NCBI RefSeq assembly: GCF_040869045.1 | Contig: NC_090321.1 | Span: 130,191,689-130,255,688 of the forward strand | Length of the DNA: 64,000 nt | Reading direction: 5' to 3' | Source of the DNA: Eurosta solidaginis | Taxonomy: Eukaryota; Arthropoda; Insecta; Diptera; Tephritidae | Shown: piece by piece, positions 34,844 through 46,325 of the stretch | How the letters are laid out: each line of letters begins with the position of its first letter | Position numbering within the stretch: position 1 is the first letter of the stretch | Translations under genes and position numbers: made by a program | Notes under the pieces: generated by a model | Told to the model about the DNA's origin: nothing | Seen by the model: the letters and a program-made list of their open reading frames with translations, nothing else | The model's database searches: none

Positions 34844-35597
34844 TTATTTTATGAGATTTTCCGTTTCATATGCAGTCATTTATTACACCTACGTCATTTT
34901 TTTCAGCCATATGTTCTTTTTTTTATTTTTTTCCTAAATTTTACTTCATATGCATACATTTGCTTATTTCATATACAGTAACTCATATGAATAAGTGACA
35001 TAGATCCAAAAAATTTAAAGGAGTCAAGAATATTACTTTATTGTAATTAAATTGAATGGACTACAAATCTCAATACTCTAAAAAATTCTAAAAATTCGGA
35101 AAAAAATAAAATTTTTCATGAAAATTCTTCGAATTTTTCAAACATTTTTTAAATATCTTTAAATATAATTTTCTTTTTGTTATAGATCGTGACAAATTTT
35201 CTTACGGAAAATAAGTTAAAATATGAATATTCGTCGAATTTTTCAAACATTTTTTTAAATATAATTTAGTTTTTGTTATAGATCGTCACAAATTTTCTTA
35301 TGGGAAATTAGTTAAAATAAATATGCGAAAGCGAAAATTGTAAGAATTGTCCAAAAAGGGGTGTCTACTTATTTATGTGAGTGACTGTACATATGTCCAT
35401 ACATGTTTTGTATTTATTTGAGCATTTATCCTGGCACTACAACTTTTACAAAATTATTTTATAGTACCAGTCAGGAATGTAAAAGTGAATTACAATAATA
35501 ATAATAACAATGTAAATATTTAAATTAATTATGTGAAAATTATTTATTACAAAAACTTAAAAGTAAAGTATCATACAAAGTAGAAAATACAATAGAT
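34844..35597. other. Transib left interior, no gene
   Basis: AT-rich, with two copies of a stretch including TTTTTGTTATAGATCGT and CACAAATTTTCTTA (about 35175 and 35272). The C-terminal transposase codons that should lie here are absent, replaced by this repeat-like sequence. Confidence 0.5.
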
Positions 35598-36419
35598 TTA
35601 AATTAAATGAAACCTGATCCAACAAAAAGTTATAGGGTAGGTTATCTTTTGTTTGTTTAGAAAAACAAATTTAATTGGGCGACAATACATGGTAGAAGAA
35701 GGTCGAGGATTCTGCCAAACAATGTTACCTTTTTCATCTTGTAATTGAAGAGGAACGAAAGAAAATATAAACAAAAACTCATCAGTGTCAGAACTGCATG
35801 TAAACTTTTGCTTATATGTACTATGGTCAGAGCTTCCATCGCAACCCCACTTGCTGATTAAAGTATACGTCAAGTTTGTAGGTACTAAACTAACAAAAAC
35901 TTCTTGATTTGCTAAAACTAAACGCTCAACAGTTTTATCTAATACGGACTGGACTTTAATTTCAGCACGTGTTTCACCCACATCAATTTCATTTGGATAG
36001 GATTCTGCCTTAGCTTTTCTTAGACTGTAAAATGATGGATAAACCTTATGGCCTGCCTTGATGCTCCACTTCCGAGTCGCTTTGTACCCATGAGTCGTCG
36101 ACTTGCTATCTACGTAGTATGCTAAAGCTTCTACATTGCTCAAGCATCTTGCATCTGGTTCACATGTCATCTTTTTGCCGAATATTTGAGTGGTTTCCTG
36201 CAATTTTTTTATAATGTTAGCAACATTTCTGTTGCCGGACATATGCGTTGACACTTCTGCCGCATAAAGTAACTCATCAGGACTTCTAGATTGCAAGAGG
36301 TCATCCACTCGACGCCGTTTGGTTTTTTCACTGCAGCTAACAAAGTCCTTCTTTCGTCTTCCGAGGCCGGGGTTACCTGAAGAAGTGGTTGTTTGGTCTG
36401 ATGGCAACTTTGAATCCAC
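35598..36419 (-). pseudogene. Transib (RAG1-like) transposase, N-terminal portion
   Basis: 273 codons open. Residues 1-45 are basic (RRKKDFVSCSEKTKRRRVDD). Residues 50-175 match the helical region before the catalytic core. KWGCDGSSDHSTYKQKF around residue 190 likely contains the first catalytic Asp, and IVWQNPRPSSTMYCRPI around residue 233 is characteristic of Transib proteins. After about residue 252 the text becomes unrelated and stops, so the second Asp and the Glu are missing. These transposases are relatives of RAG1. Together with intact ends the copy could be mobilised only by another source. Confidence 0.8.
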
Positions 36420-37264
36420 CGTTATTGTAAATGTTTGGACCCGAAAGCCACTCAGAGTTTTTATTCAAAAATCGCTCCCTATGTCTTCCCGAAGTGTTTC
36501 ACTTTTGATCCAGCTTCTACGAATATGCCGATATTTATAAGCTTCAACTTTTTATCAAATATTCGGCTGCTTCGCTGAAATCGTACTTAAGTACAACAAA
36601 ACTTAATAATTCTTTATATCTGGTTTCCTTCGAATGTTGAACCCAAATGTCAAAAAACTCCGTTCTTGGTACGGTTATAACTAAACTGCTTTGTGTTGTT
36701 TATTTTCCGACAGGGTGAATTGTTGATGATTGTTGTGCTGCCATTCTAAGTGTCGTTGATCGTTCTGATTTGTTATCAGTTGTGCAGTATTTATATTACA
36801 TTCAGGTATTGGCGTAGATGCTACCAAATGGGGTTGTTTTGTGTAGCGTTCCTGTGTGGTTATACCTGCATTAGGATTGCTTTGTATGTACCTGTTTTTA
36901 TGCCTTGGTGACTGGTGCGGTAGGTTGTGGCAGGTTGAAGTCAGTGATCTTCGCCTTTTTGCTTTTGGTGCGCTCTTGTTGACCTTGCGCGTTTATTTTT
37001 GTGTGTTTTATGGCTACGTGTTTATTCCCTGTACCTGGGAATTGGCTTTGCCGTTTGTAGATCAGCTTTAAAGGTTCAAATATCTCGTCGGAGCTGGTAC
37101 GTACATACGTCCTATTATATATGTAGAGATAACTAAATCTACAAAAAAAAAAAAAAAAATTAAAAATAGATGTGCAAAGAATTCGCAATGGTTTTTTCTT
37201 TCGGCTATTAGAGAATACTTGCGACTATGACATATGTAAAATTTATCCCGGATGTCCGCGGATG
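36420..37264. other. Transib right interior, no gene
   Basis: Sequence upstream of the transposase start, with no motif. It contains an A run at 37142-37160. It ends at the RTE insertion. Confidence 0.45.
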
Positions 37265-38104
37265 TTACTGGCATATGCTGATGACATTGATATCAGCGGC
37301 CTAAACACCCGCGCTGTTAGTTCTGCTTACTCCAAACTGGAAAAAGAAGCGGTAAAGATGGGTTTGATGGTGAATGAGGACAAAACGAAGTACCTGCTCT
37401 CATCGAGCAAAGAGTCAGCGCATATGCGCCTTGGCGACCACGCTACTGTTGGCAGCCATAATTTCGAAATAGTAAAAGACTTCGTTTATTTAGGAACCAG
37501 CATCAACACTAGCAACAACATCAGCACTGAAATCCAGCCAAGAATCAATCTTGCCAATAAATGCTAATTTGGACTAGGTAGGCAATTGAGAAGTAAAGTC
37601 CTCTCTCGGCGAACGAAAATCATACTCTACAAGTCACTTATCGTACCCGTCCTGCTATATGGGGCAGAAGCATGGACCATGACAACAGCAGATGAAGCGG
37701 CTTTGGGAGTGTTCGAGATAAAAGTTCTAAGAAAGATTTATGGACCTCTACGCGTTGGCGATGGCGAGTACCGAAGAAGATTTAATGATGAGCTGTACGA
37801 GCTTTTCGCAGACATCAACATAGTCCAGCGAATTAAAACGCAGCGGCTGCGCTGGCTAGGCCATGTTATGCGAGTGAAAGATGATGCTCCGGCCAAGAAA
37901 ATGTTTCTATCGGAACCCGCCTATGGAAACAGAGGTAGAGGGCGGTCCCCACTCTGTTGGAAGGACCAGGTGGAAAACGATTTAAACTCCCTTGGTGTGA
38001 CCAATTGGCGCCGGTTGGCGGAGCGAAGGAGCGACTGGCGCGCCTTGTTGGACGGCCATAACCGTTTAGACGGTTAAGCGCCAATTAAGTAAGTAAGTAA
38101 GTAA
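37265..38104 (+). pseudogene. RTE-like retrotransposon, 5'-truncated copy
   Basis: It starts inside the reverse transcriptase at LLAYADDIDI (catalytic YADD) and continues through the thumb (VKDFVYLGTSINTSNNISTE) to the RTE-type C-terminus (LRKIYGPLRVGDGEYRRRF, RWLGHVMRVKDDAPAKK, LGVTNWRRLAERRSDW). One TAA near 37564 splits the frame. The tail is TAAG units at 38083-38101. It is very similar to the longer minus-strand copy at 46995-49415, so the family was active recently. Confidence 0.85.
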
Positions 38105-38399
38105 ATATATTGAAAATACTCTAATTGCGAAAGAATTACTATTAAAAAATTTTAATTTCCTTCGAGCTTAGAATCCATCAAAAAATTATATAAAAGTGTT
38201 CACTTAAAAGAAATATGAAGCTTATTATTCAACAAGAATTTTGCAAATTAATCAATGCATTTAACGGCCACTCCTGCCTTCTTAATTCAATTACTCAATA
38301 CATATGAGCAAAAATATCAAAAAAAAAAGCAAAAATCCCGTTATTTTGTTTGTTTTTTTTTTATTTCTCATTACACTTTTCTTGGAATAAGAACTTTGT

Positions 38400-38436
38400 T
38401 TTTGTCCAGCTAGCTTGTTCTACACGAAACACTGTG
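38400..38436 (-). repeat. Transib right inverted end, RSS-like
   Basis: Read on the minus strand it is CACAGTG, a 24-bp spacer and ACAAAAACA, which is close to the RSS nonamer ACAAAAACC. The 37 bases to the fourth A of the nonamer match the left end without a mismatch. Confidence 0.85.
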
Positions 38437-38441
38437 CGACG

Positions 38442-40333
38442 GCGTGAAAATAAATGTGCGACAGATGTAAAGTGTCCCTTATTCGCTGCCCTGGAAACTC
38501 TTTGTGTTGATTTTGGCCATTTAGTGTGAGAATCACAAATTATGGTGTGTTTGTTGATTTCAACACAACCTTGTTGGGGGTGGTCTACACTACTGAGTGT
38601 GGTAATTTGTAGAGCTGTCAGCTGCTAAATCTTCCACTCATTGGAATGAGACAGCTGTGCGGTGCTGCCAATTTGGGAGCAAAACGATACCTAATGGTCA
38701 TTTCATGAATTCTTTGAGGGAATTCACGTGTGAATTCTGACACGATATGAACTTTGATCATTTTATCAAAAAATTCTCATTTTTCCTTGTTTGGAGTCTT
38801 TAAGTAGAAAAGGTTGTTTGCCTTAAAGTATTTTCGTTGTCGTTTTTTTTTTGCGTAAAAGTCTAGTTGAGGGGTCGACTGCTCATACGCTACCAAAAAT
38901 ATCTAGAGAGGTGTCAAAAGACGCGTATTAATCCCGAGAACAACAAGTTAAGCTTGCCGTCGACCGCTGTTCATCTGATCAGCGCTTTTGGTTTTACTCA
39001 TTTGCTGATGTCTGTTTGGCAGCATTGTATTTTAGTGTTGTTATGTTTGCTGAATCTGTGCACAAAGAAATAAAAAGGCATTTATTTCGTGACCAGAGAA
39101 GTGGCAAGTTTCATCAAAAACAAGCATGAGAGTATACGGGTTGAAGTCCCTTTTTTATTTTGAATCTTTTTCCTAAATTACCCTCTCTTTATTTTTCGTT
39201 TCAGGGCATATTCCGAAAGGCGGCTGACAATGAGGATAAATTATTTGAACGTGCCGCAGAATTGCGACCTCATTCTATTGACGGGGTGATATTATGCGGA
39301 GGAACCCTCGTGGTTGACCCGTTTTTATCGGGGCCACGAGGGGGTCCTTTGGGTGCGACGTTTGTTATTTTCTTTGTGTGTTCCGAACCATAGAGGTTGG
39401 TAGGGCGTGTCGGACACCTACCTAGCTCGCATACGACGAGTCGGGCTTGTCGGATCCCACGTATCCGAATTGTGATTCCATGGGATCGCGCGGACTGTGT
39501 TCCCGGCTTAAGGGGAAAATGTGGTAGAGTGGCAACCTTTTGCTGTTCATTAAGAAAATGTCATTCATGGAAATGTGGATACATACATTTTCTAAATGAA
39601 TTTGACATTCAGAAATGTAGGTACATATCGGCAAAAACATGGTGTCGTGAATATGCCTTTTCTTAACTTGTAATTGATTCTAATTCATTCTCTTTTTATT
39701 TCCAGGTACACCGCTACGACTTGGGTGGTTTACTGGCAACTAAACGCGTATAATTTGTTTGCGAACATTTGAGTCCAAGGGCTCAAACTCTTTAGGATTG
39801 AAAGTAATTTACGCTCCATCCCACATTGCCGTGATCGTTACATGTAGTTATAGAGAAGCCTCCAGAATTTGTACGTATCAAATTGATCAAATCGCCTTGA
39901 TCACATTCTGTCGTTAATTTCTTACCTTCGCATTCATAGGCAGCTTAATATTTGGGAGCAATGCCATCGGTTATTCCGAGAATCAGCTCAACCTGCTGCA
40001 TACTCTGGTGAATTAAGTTTTCCACGTTTTGGTGCGTATTCCATCTGCTAAGTACCTACTAAGTTTAATTTTCCCGGCGTTTGTACATATAAATATTTCG
40101 CAATTGATTGTTTTTTTTTTGCGCTGGTCAGCAAAATCGGAATAGCACCAAACATGCGCTCAATTATATGTTGGAAACGCGATTCCAATAACAAATAAGG
40201 TAAAAGTCGAAAGGTAATCGCAGTTTTGTGAAAATGGTCAGTCAGAATCATACATCAGCTTCATCCGATACTTGGTGGGATTGAACTTTGGACGATGAAG
40301 ATCTGCAAAATATGATGGGTGTTCCAATAGCAT
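38442..40333. other. no gene recognised
   Basis: Mixed sequence right of the Transib element. Around 39190-39310 the plus strand has a TTTCAG acceptor-like site followed by an open stretch (GIFRKAADNEDKLFERAAEL) that might be an exon relic, but I know no match. Nothing else is supported. The Fancm-like text begins at about 40334. Confidence 0.4.
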
Positions 40334-41452
40334 CACAATGAAGCGCATCGTGCCAAGGGCCGACATGCTTACACCGAAGTAGTTCAAGTAATAAAGTAGC
40401 ATAACAGTTACTGTAGGGTGTTGGCACTTTCTGCAACACCTGGACGTACAATGAACGATCTGCTGAGGTTGAGAAATCTTCTAATAGTACCTATTGAAGT
40501 TCGCAGAGACACGTCAATTGATGTGATGCCCTATGTCCACAGGCGAAATATGAAAACTGTCGAAGAGCCCCTGAACGAAGATTGGAAAGCCCTGCATGCA
40601 GAAGTTTTGGCGATAGTATATCCATACCTGCGACAGCTGATTGACGCAAATGGTTTAAACGGTTCATTGACAGAGATTTCACGTAATTTTCTCCTATTCG
40701 AACAAAAAAGATTTCGTGACAGGAGTCGGCAACACAAATTTTGAATCAAGCAGCTATATCAACAAACTTTTCTATTTGTATCAGTATGTATCATGCACTG
40801 GAGCTATTGGAACAGCACGGCATGCGTGTCTTCCCAAACTATTGCGAAGAAGATGAGCAAGGTCGCAGTAAGTTCCTGGTAAATATTGAACCAAAACTGC
40901 GTCAGTTGTTAGATCGTTTACGTGATAAATTGGGTCCAAAATCCATTCGAGATTTCAACGCACCTAATGACTAATAGATAAACAGCTAAGGTACCTTCAA
41001 ATTTTGATTTTGGGCACGCGAAGCTTGGTGAAGCGCGAAAATATTTACTCGAACATTTTCAGGCTCTTCGAGACTCACGTGCCATAGTGTTTTGTGCATT
41101 GTGAATGATAACTAAGTGTGATATCTTATCTGCCAAATGCCTGACAGGATGTTCAATATGGCTACTTTTTAGCATTTTGACAGGGTGTTCAATATGGCGG
41201 CGCCTATCTTCAGCGGGTGATAGAAAGAGATGCAGAATGAGACAGCGATAGTCGAACACAAATCAGGCGATGCAATCACTTTGGAATTTTGCCGTCTATG
41301 CAGAAGATATCACACCTAGTTATCATTCGCAATGGTTTTGTGAACACCGAGAAGCTGTAATGTTAATATTTCGCTTACTTTTGCAGCATGTGCCATTGTT
41401 AAAGCCGCGCTACTTCGTTGGTCAATGTCGACGTCGGGTCAGACACAGCTCG
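40334..41452 (+). pseudogene. Fancm: Fancm-like helicase gene fragment, plus-strand part
   Basis: FANCM is a DNA-repair helicase/translocase that remodels stalled forks. Here the plus strand shows HNEAHRAKGRHAYTEVVQVI (motif II, normally DEAH, here NEAH), VLALSATPGRTMNDLL (motif III), the insert domain with IDVMPYVHRRNMKT and NFLLFEQKRF, YHALELLEQHGMRVF, KLRQLLDRLRDKLGP, then EARKYLLEHFQALRDSRAIV (motif IV) and LLLQHVPLLKPRYFVGQ. A stop lies in the first piece, frame changes occur near 40742 and 40975, and a MITE splits the text at 41097-41334. No intron structure is obvious. The match to fly Fancm is from memory of family motifs. Confidence 0.7.
41097..41334. mobile_element. hAT-type MITE inside the Fancm fragment
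   Basis: 238 bp with inverted ends CATTGTGAATGATAACTA and TAGTTATCATTCGCAATG (17 of 18 pair). It is flanked by an exact 8-bp duplication GTTTTGTG at 41089-41096 and 41335-41342. Removing it with one duplication joins ...AIVFC to EHREAV... in frame in the helicase text. It includes two TGTTCAATATGG repeats (about 41150 and 41187). Confidence 0.85.
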
Positions 41453-42060
41453 TTCTCGATCTGGGAAATAATGTTATTACAGGAATAAATACAGGAGCAA
41501 GGCATTCATTAGCCCTTAGTGAATGGGGTCAAGTATTCAGTTGGGGTCGCAATGACTACGGTCAATTGGGTCTACCAGATGCAACAGAAATTGTGCGTAC
41601 ACCAAAAATAATCAAAAAACTCGCTAATCAAACTATTATACAAATTGCAAATGGTTATAATCATAGCCTGGCATTAACTAATTGTGGCGCTTTATACTCT
41701 TGGGGTTGAAATGTATACGGCCAACTAGGCGTATCTGCACCAAATGATTTAGCACACACTGCTGTACCTCGCTTAATAAATTCACTCCTTGGGATTCCTA
41801 TAGCCTTTATTGCATGGGATGGTAATCATTCTTTTATTATAACAAAATCCGGTGCTGTATATGGTTGGGACACAACAATAGCAGACAATTGGGCTTGAAC
41901 GATTGTACGCATCGTAATTTCCCAACCCAATTACGTACGTTGCGCAGTTTGTGTGTACGTTATATTGCATGTGGGGAACAATTTTCAACGTTTCTAACAC
42001 ATGATGTTGGTGTATTCACATGTGGTAAGGGCTCGTACGGAACGGACTGATTCCTTACGT
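41453..42060 (+). pseudogene. RCC1-repeat gene fragment (HERC4-like)
   Basis: Plus-strand text shows several RCC1 blades: INTGARHSLALSEWGQVFSW then GRNDYGQLGLPDATE; IANGYNHSLALTNCGALYSW then NVYGQLGVSAPND; GNHSFIITKSGAVYGW; NNSRQLGLNDCTH; IACGEQFSTFLTHDVGVFTC. This is the beta-propeller found in HERC-type ubiquitin ligases; HERC4-like is the best guess. A TGA near 41707 and frame changes near 41865 break it. It lies between two oppositely oriented pieces of the Fancm-like gene. Confidence 0.65.
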
Positions 42061-42119
42061 CCTTTAACACAAAGGAGCAGATACAAATTATGCAAGATTT
42101 CCGCAGTGGAAAAAATAAT

Positions 42120-42490
42120 ATACCCTTTGGTGTTTTTTTCTTCCTTGTCTTTTGTGGTTGGGTTTCGAAACACATTAAGTACTTTGGGATCCAGTTAGGT
42201 GGGTACCAAGCGAGGCGAGTATTTGTATAGCGATTGTCCCACTGCCATTGAATGTTGTATTTTTGCATTCGTTTGATTCTTTTGCGCTAAAACCTTTTTG
42301 TAAAGTTGTTCTTCTCGTTCTTCGGTTACTAACACTACTACCTTTCCCTGCTTTTGTCTTCCAATACGCCCTATACGTTGAATGAAACGTCTAGGATTAG
42401 AGGTGTTCATATCAAAGCAAACATTCAATTCAACTTCGCCAATTGTAGTAGCTACAAAAAGCTATACGTCATTCAAAACTCTTCTGCAGT
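42120..42490 (-). pseudogene. Fancm: Fancm-like helicase fragment, minus-strand part
   Basis: Minus-strand text reads FVATTIGEVELNVCFDMNTS, then RRFIQRIGRIGRQKQGKVVV (helicase motif VI with QRIGRxGR), LVTEEREEQLYKKVLAQKNQ and SPRLVPT. It follows the plus-strand piece in protein order but lies on the other strand, so the segment has been inverted. The stretch near GEVELN has lost residues compared with what the family usually shows. Confidence 0.7.
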
Positions 42491-42499
42491 CTTAGAAGT

Positions 42500-43040
42500 T
42501 AATGGAAAAAAATTCAAGTATAATACCAGCTAAGGAACTTATCACTGATCCTATAGAGCAATGGAAATCGTCAAAAAGTATCTGATGTTGGCAAGCGCTT
42601 CAGTTTGCGTGCGAAACCATCTATAGTTAGTGATATTCGACACAAAATTGAAAGTACTTGAAGTTTTGGCACCAGAGCCTGAAGAAATTACTGCGGAGGA
42701 AAAGGAAGTTAGTAAATTATATAGTATCAATAAAAAACTTTTGGGTGTCACACGTGTAGCTGTAGAAATATTTGTCGATGATGTTGAGATTGAAGATATG
42801 GCAAAACAACAAAATAAATGAGCACCAGGGCGAAATTAACACAACTGAAGAAAATTTTAAAACACCTGCCAAGCTGCATCAAACGAAAATACCGCGAATG
42901 CTGAGTATCCAATGGAACCCCAACCAATGGTAATTATGGAAATGAAGTTTTTAGTAGTGAAATTTTAAAATTAACTCTTTTCGATCCCAGCTTTCTAAAG
43001 GATCCACGAGCACTCAAAAGTACGTTTATTCACCATTGAT
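42500..43040 (+). pseudogene. unassigned coding-like relic after the Fancm fragment
   Basis: Plus-strand frames give SLRAKPSIVSDIRHKIES and LEVLAPEPEEITAEEKEVSK, then LLGVTRVAVEIFVDDVEIED, with frame changes. The composition looks protein-coding. It may be a further part of the Fancm-like gene or another host gene; I cannot confirm. Confidence 0.3.
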
Positions 43041-43117
43041 GAAGCTATCAAGGATGTAGCGGGGCTAACTAATCAAATATCCTGGGTAAGAATATTCTTG
43101 ATAATTTTCTATTTACT

Positions 43118-43165
43118 TACTTACTTACTTAATTGGCGCTTAACCGTCTAAACGCTTATGGCCGT
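43118..43165 (-). repeat. last 48 bp of an RTE element
   Basis: ACTTACTTACTTACTTAATT followed by GGCGCTTAACCGTCTAAACG is the 3' terminus and tail of the RTE family seen at 46995 and 38104. Only the final bases inserted, or an unequal event removed the rest. TTTTCTATTT and TTTTCTATTTG flank it, a likely target duplication (about 11 bp). Confidence 0.8.
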
Positions 43166-43205
43166 CCAACAATTTTCTATTTGCTTACAATAAACTGGTT
43201 AAGCC

Positions 43206-44154
43206 ACCGAATTTTCTATTGTTAACCGCAATGTCGATTTCACTTGAATACATTTTCCATCGTGGACGTAAGCGTGTCCGGTTACGATGCCTTTGAGGAG
43301 ATTCGAAAACTTTGTTGTCTATATCTGTTTTTGGTTATATACTTGCGCCCTTATATTCAGATTAAAGGTTCGAACTTTATTTGTTACAAAAATGGCTTGT
43401 TTTGTTTTCGAAGAAGCTAGAAAAAGGTCGCTTTTGACAAGGGGGATAGTACGTTTATTCATACTCCTATTCTACGCAAATATATATAATATAGGTAGGC
43501 AACGTTTGTTTCAGTGGGTGCCTTATTATTCCCATTGCGGCCGAGTCCAGCTTGAAATTGCCTTAAATCGTTATATTCCGGCCTTGACTTTTACAGAAGA
43601 GATAAGTATTTGTGCTGGCCTGCTACACAGAGGGTATTTACCTTTTAATTCTGATATTTCGGGAAGCTCTTTCCCGTTTAAGTATTCATCGAAGTGTTGC
43701 AGATAAACCGTTAATGTAGATTTCGAAACACGTTCGACTGATCCTACCTCGCGAGGTCCGAACGTGCTCAATGAGTGCATTTCGTTGTGGCATAGCCATT
43801 ATTTACTAAATGACACTTTTACGCGAATCGATTTACTAGTCGAGTTTTTGACGGGGAGCGATGAATGTTAAATTAGTTTAGGCTTCGGATGTGTATAAGG
43901 GTCCGTACTTTTCATAAGATTACTTATGTTCATCCACACTAATAGATCATAGCATAGTTAAGAAACTCATCAGAAATTAAAGAAAGGTTCTACGCAATCA
44001 TGTAGTTCATTACTTGCCATTACTTGACGTAAACTGATTGCTTTGTATACTAAATTCTGTTGGCCTCGTGCCTTTGGCGATAGGGTTCTGTTGGCCTCGT
44101 TCGGGGCGAAGGAGAGCTGCGTTAAGCGGGATGTTATAACGGGTGGGAGTTACA
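43206..44154 (-). repeat. candidate 3' LTR of a BEL/Pao element
   Basis: Just after the end of the BEL pol frame the minus strand has the purine tract AAGGGTGGGGGAGACT followed by TGTAACTCCCACC at 44154. AATAAAG occurs in minus orientation near 43380. No partner LTR is in the window, so the far end is uncertain. Confidence 0.4.
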
Positions 44155-46325
44155 AGTCTCCCCCACCCTTACTGGAGGGTGGTAGTAGGACCAGTTTCGT
44201 AATTGGTCTGGTGGTCTGTTCCCTTGTCGTGTCCAGTTCGATGACTCGAACTCGGTTATCGGTGCCATATTGAAGATTGGCTATCCGAACCAATCTCCAT
44301 TCTTTGGGAGGCAGATTGTCCTCCTTGATGACGACCAAGTCCCCCTGTTTGAGGTTCGATTGTGGATGCTTCCACTTAACGCGTTTCTGCAACTCGGTGA
44401 CATACTCGGTTTTCCATTGTTCGCAGAAGGTTTGATGCAGCGCCTTAAGTTGTTCCCATCGATTGACGAGTGATGAGCGATTCTCGCTAACGTCAATCTC
44501 GGGTGGCACTAGTAGATGGCCTCCGACTAGGAAGTGTTCGCGGGTAAGTGGCTCCAGGTTGGACGGGTCATTTGAAGATGGGCTTAGGGGTAGGGAGTTG
44601 AGACAGGATTCAATCCTACACAGGAGGGTGCTAAACTTTTCGAGAGTAAATTTATGATCCGATGCGATCCTTTTGAAATGAGTTTTGAAACTCTTGACTC
44701 CCGCTTCCCACAGTCCGTCCATATGAGGAGCAGCTGCTGGTGAAATGGCATCTGAGGGTTTGGTGGACATATTTATAGAGGGTTTGGTCGCGCGCATCAA
44801 CACGGAATGGCTAGCACTCTGAGCAGAGAGCCCTTGACGCACTGACAAAGTTCGTCCCGTTGTCGGAGTAAAGATTTTTCGGGCATCCTCGTCTGGCGAC
44901 AAACCGACTTATCGCGGCGGTACTGAGGTCGCTAGTCGCCTCTAAGTGGATCGCCTGAGTCGCAAAGCAGACGAATAGGCATACGTACCCCTTCGACATG
45001 CGGCATCCTCGTGCGCTGTAGGACTTTATGTCCAACGGTCCGGCAAAGTCCATCCCGGTATTGGTAAATGCTTGAGAAAATGTAGTGCGTTCCGCAGGGA
45101 GAATTCCCATGAGTTGCGACGGGGAACATTTGCGGAATAGCGTACAGGCTTTACGATGCTTTAAACGATGCTTTATTTTTTGGATGAGTTCTATTCGAGA
45201 ATCTTATAATGTAGGAGATTACCCGCAGTGCTCGTGATAGATCGGAAACCCGATCGAGAATATCTCCGTTGTTGCTGTTTATTGCTGCATGCACTTGCAC
45301 TCGTTTCTCTTCTATGTTTTAATGATAATCCTGTCCGTCTTGAGATGGCCATTCCGCTTTGCCCTCTTGCAGCCAAGAAGGTCCCTGCGATGACTGGAAG
45401 TACTCTGCTGGCTAAGTCCGCTGGATTTGACGCGGACTCGACATGATGCCAAGCTTTATTTCCTACCTTCTCCACGATTTTTGTCACCCTGTGAGCTACA
45501 AATGTTGACCAGGAACAAGGGGGTTTTCGAATCCATGCTTGGACGATGGTCGAATCTGGCCATAGGTGAATGTTGAATGTGCCTAAGTTCAGGTTCTCCA
45601 TCACAGTTTCCTAAGTATCAGCCAGCAAGACGGCACCGCATAATTCTTATCTTGCTAATGAGATTTTTTTACTGGTGCCACTCTTGTTTTCGCCGTGAGT
45701 AGACTTACGTAGATCCTATCCTTTATCTGAGCGCGCACGTAGACCGTAGCCGCGTAGGCTTTTTCGGTTGCGTCACAGAAGGCATGTATCTCTATCTCGT
45801 TGATTGGGGTAAAGTGCACCCACCGAGGTATACGAATCTTGCTAATCGCGGGGTACTCCTGCATAAAGGACTGCCACCGGTCAAGAGTGATTGTGGATAC
45901 CGTTTCATCCCAATCCGTCCCCTCCAGCCAAATGTTATGCATTATGATCTTGGCTACGATGACAACTGGGGCGAGCCAGCCTAAAGGGTCGAAGAGTTTG
46001 GCGATGGCAGATAGGATCGCCCTCTTTGTTAAGATGTCCTGGTTTTCGATTGATATTTGAAATAAAAGTAGTCGGAATGCGCGTTGCCTAGAGTTTTTAC
46101 CATGCTCGCGTCCTTGAACTCCAGAAAGTCTTCCGTAAGCCGGTGAGGTCTAGGTATTCCTTGTAGTATCCGGCTGCAATTGGAGGTCCATTTTCGAAGA
46201 GGAAATCTGCTAACTTTAATGCAGCTGTGATTTCATCGCGAGCAGTGATTGCTGCCTCGATGCTACGCCCCCTTGCAAGGACGTCATCGACGTATATGCT
46301 ATTTGGGTGTCCGATTAGACATTTG
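44150..46325 (-). pseudogene. BEL/Pao pol relic (RT end, RNase H, integrase)
   Basis: Minus-strand pieces in order: GHPNSIYVDDVLARG (RT catalytic YVDD) near 46290; WLEGTDWDETV and PRWVHFTPINEIEIHAFCDA at 45942-45655; WPDSTIVQAWIRKPPCSW and ASNPADLASRVLP of the RNase H region at 45604-45191; integrase core NTGMDFAGPLDIK and NLYSDNGTNFV at 45129-44811; then GLWEAGVKSFKTHFKRIASD and WKHPQSNLKQGDLVVIKEDN to the stop near 44150. Frame changes and stops separate the pieces. Upstream of YVDD the element is replaced by satellite-bearing repeat 2. Confidence 0.8.

Larger units (their letters stand above)
34807..38436 (-). mobile_element. Transib DNA transposon, internally degraded
   Basis: The element has 37-bp perfect inverted ends (34807-34843 and 38400-38436) starting CACAGTG, and an exact 5-bp duplication CGACG at 34802-34806 and 38437-38441. 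Transib elements are known for CACWRTG-like ends and 5-bp GC-rich duplications of CGNCG type. Inside, on the minus strand, lies the first part of a Transib transposase. A 5'-truncated RTE element (37265-38104) has inserted between the transposase and the right end. The C-terminal half of the transposase is absent, so the copy cannot move itself. Confidence 0.85.

Noticed and set aside
39000..43200. the whole gene-fragment region as cargo of one Helitron
   Set aside because: No terminal motifs enclosing the fragments were seen; an inversion in a decayed gene copy explains the layout with fewer assumptions.
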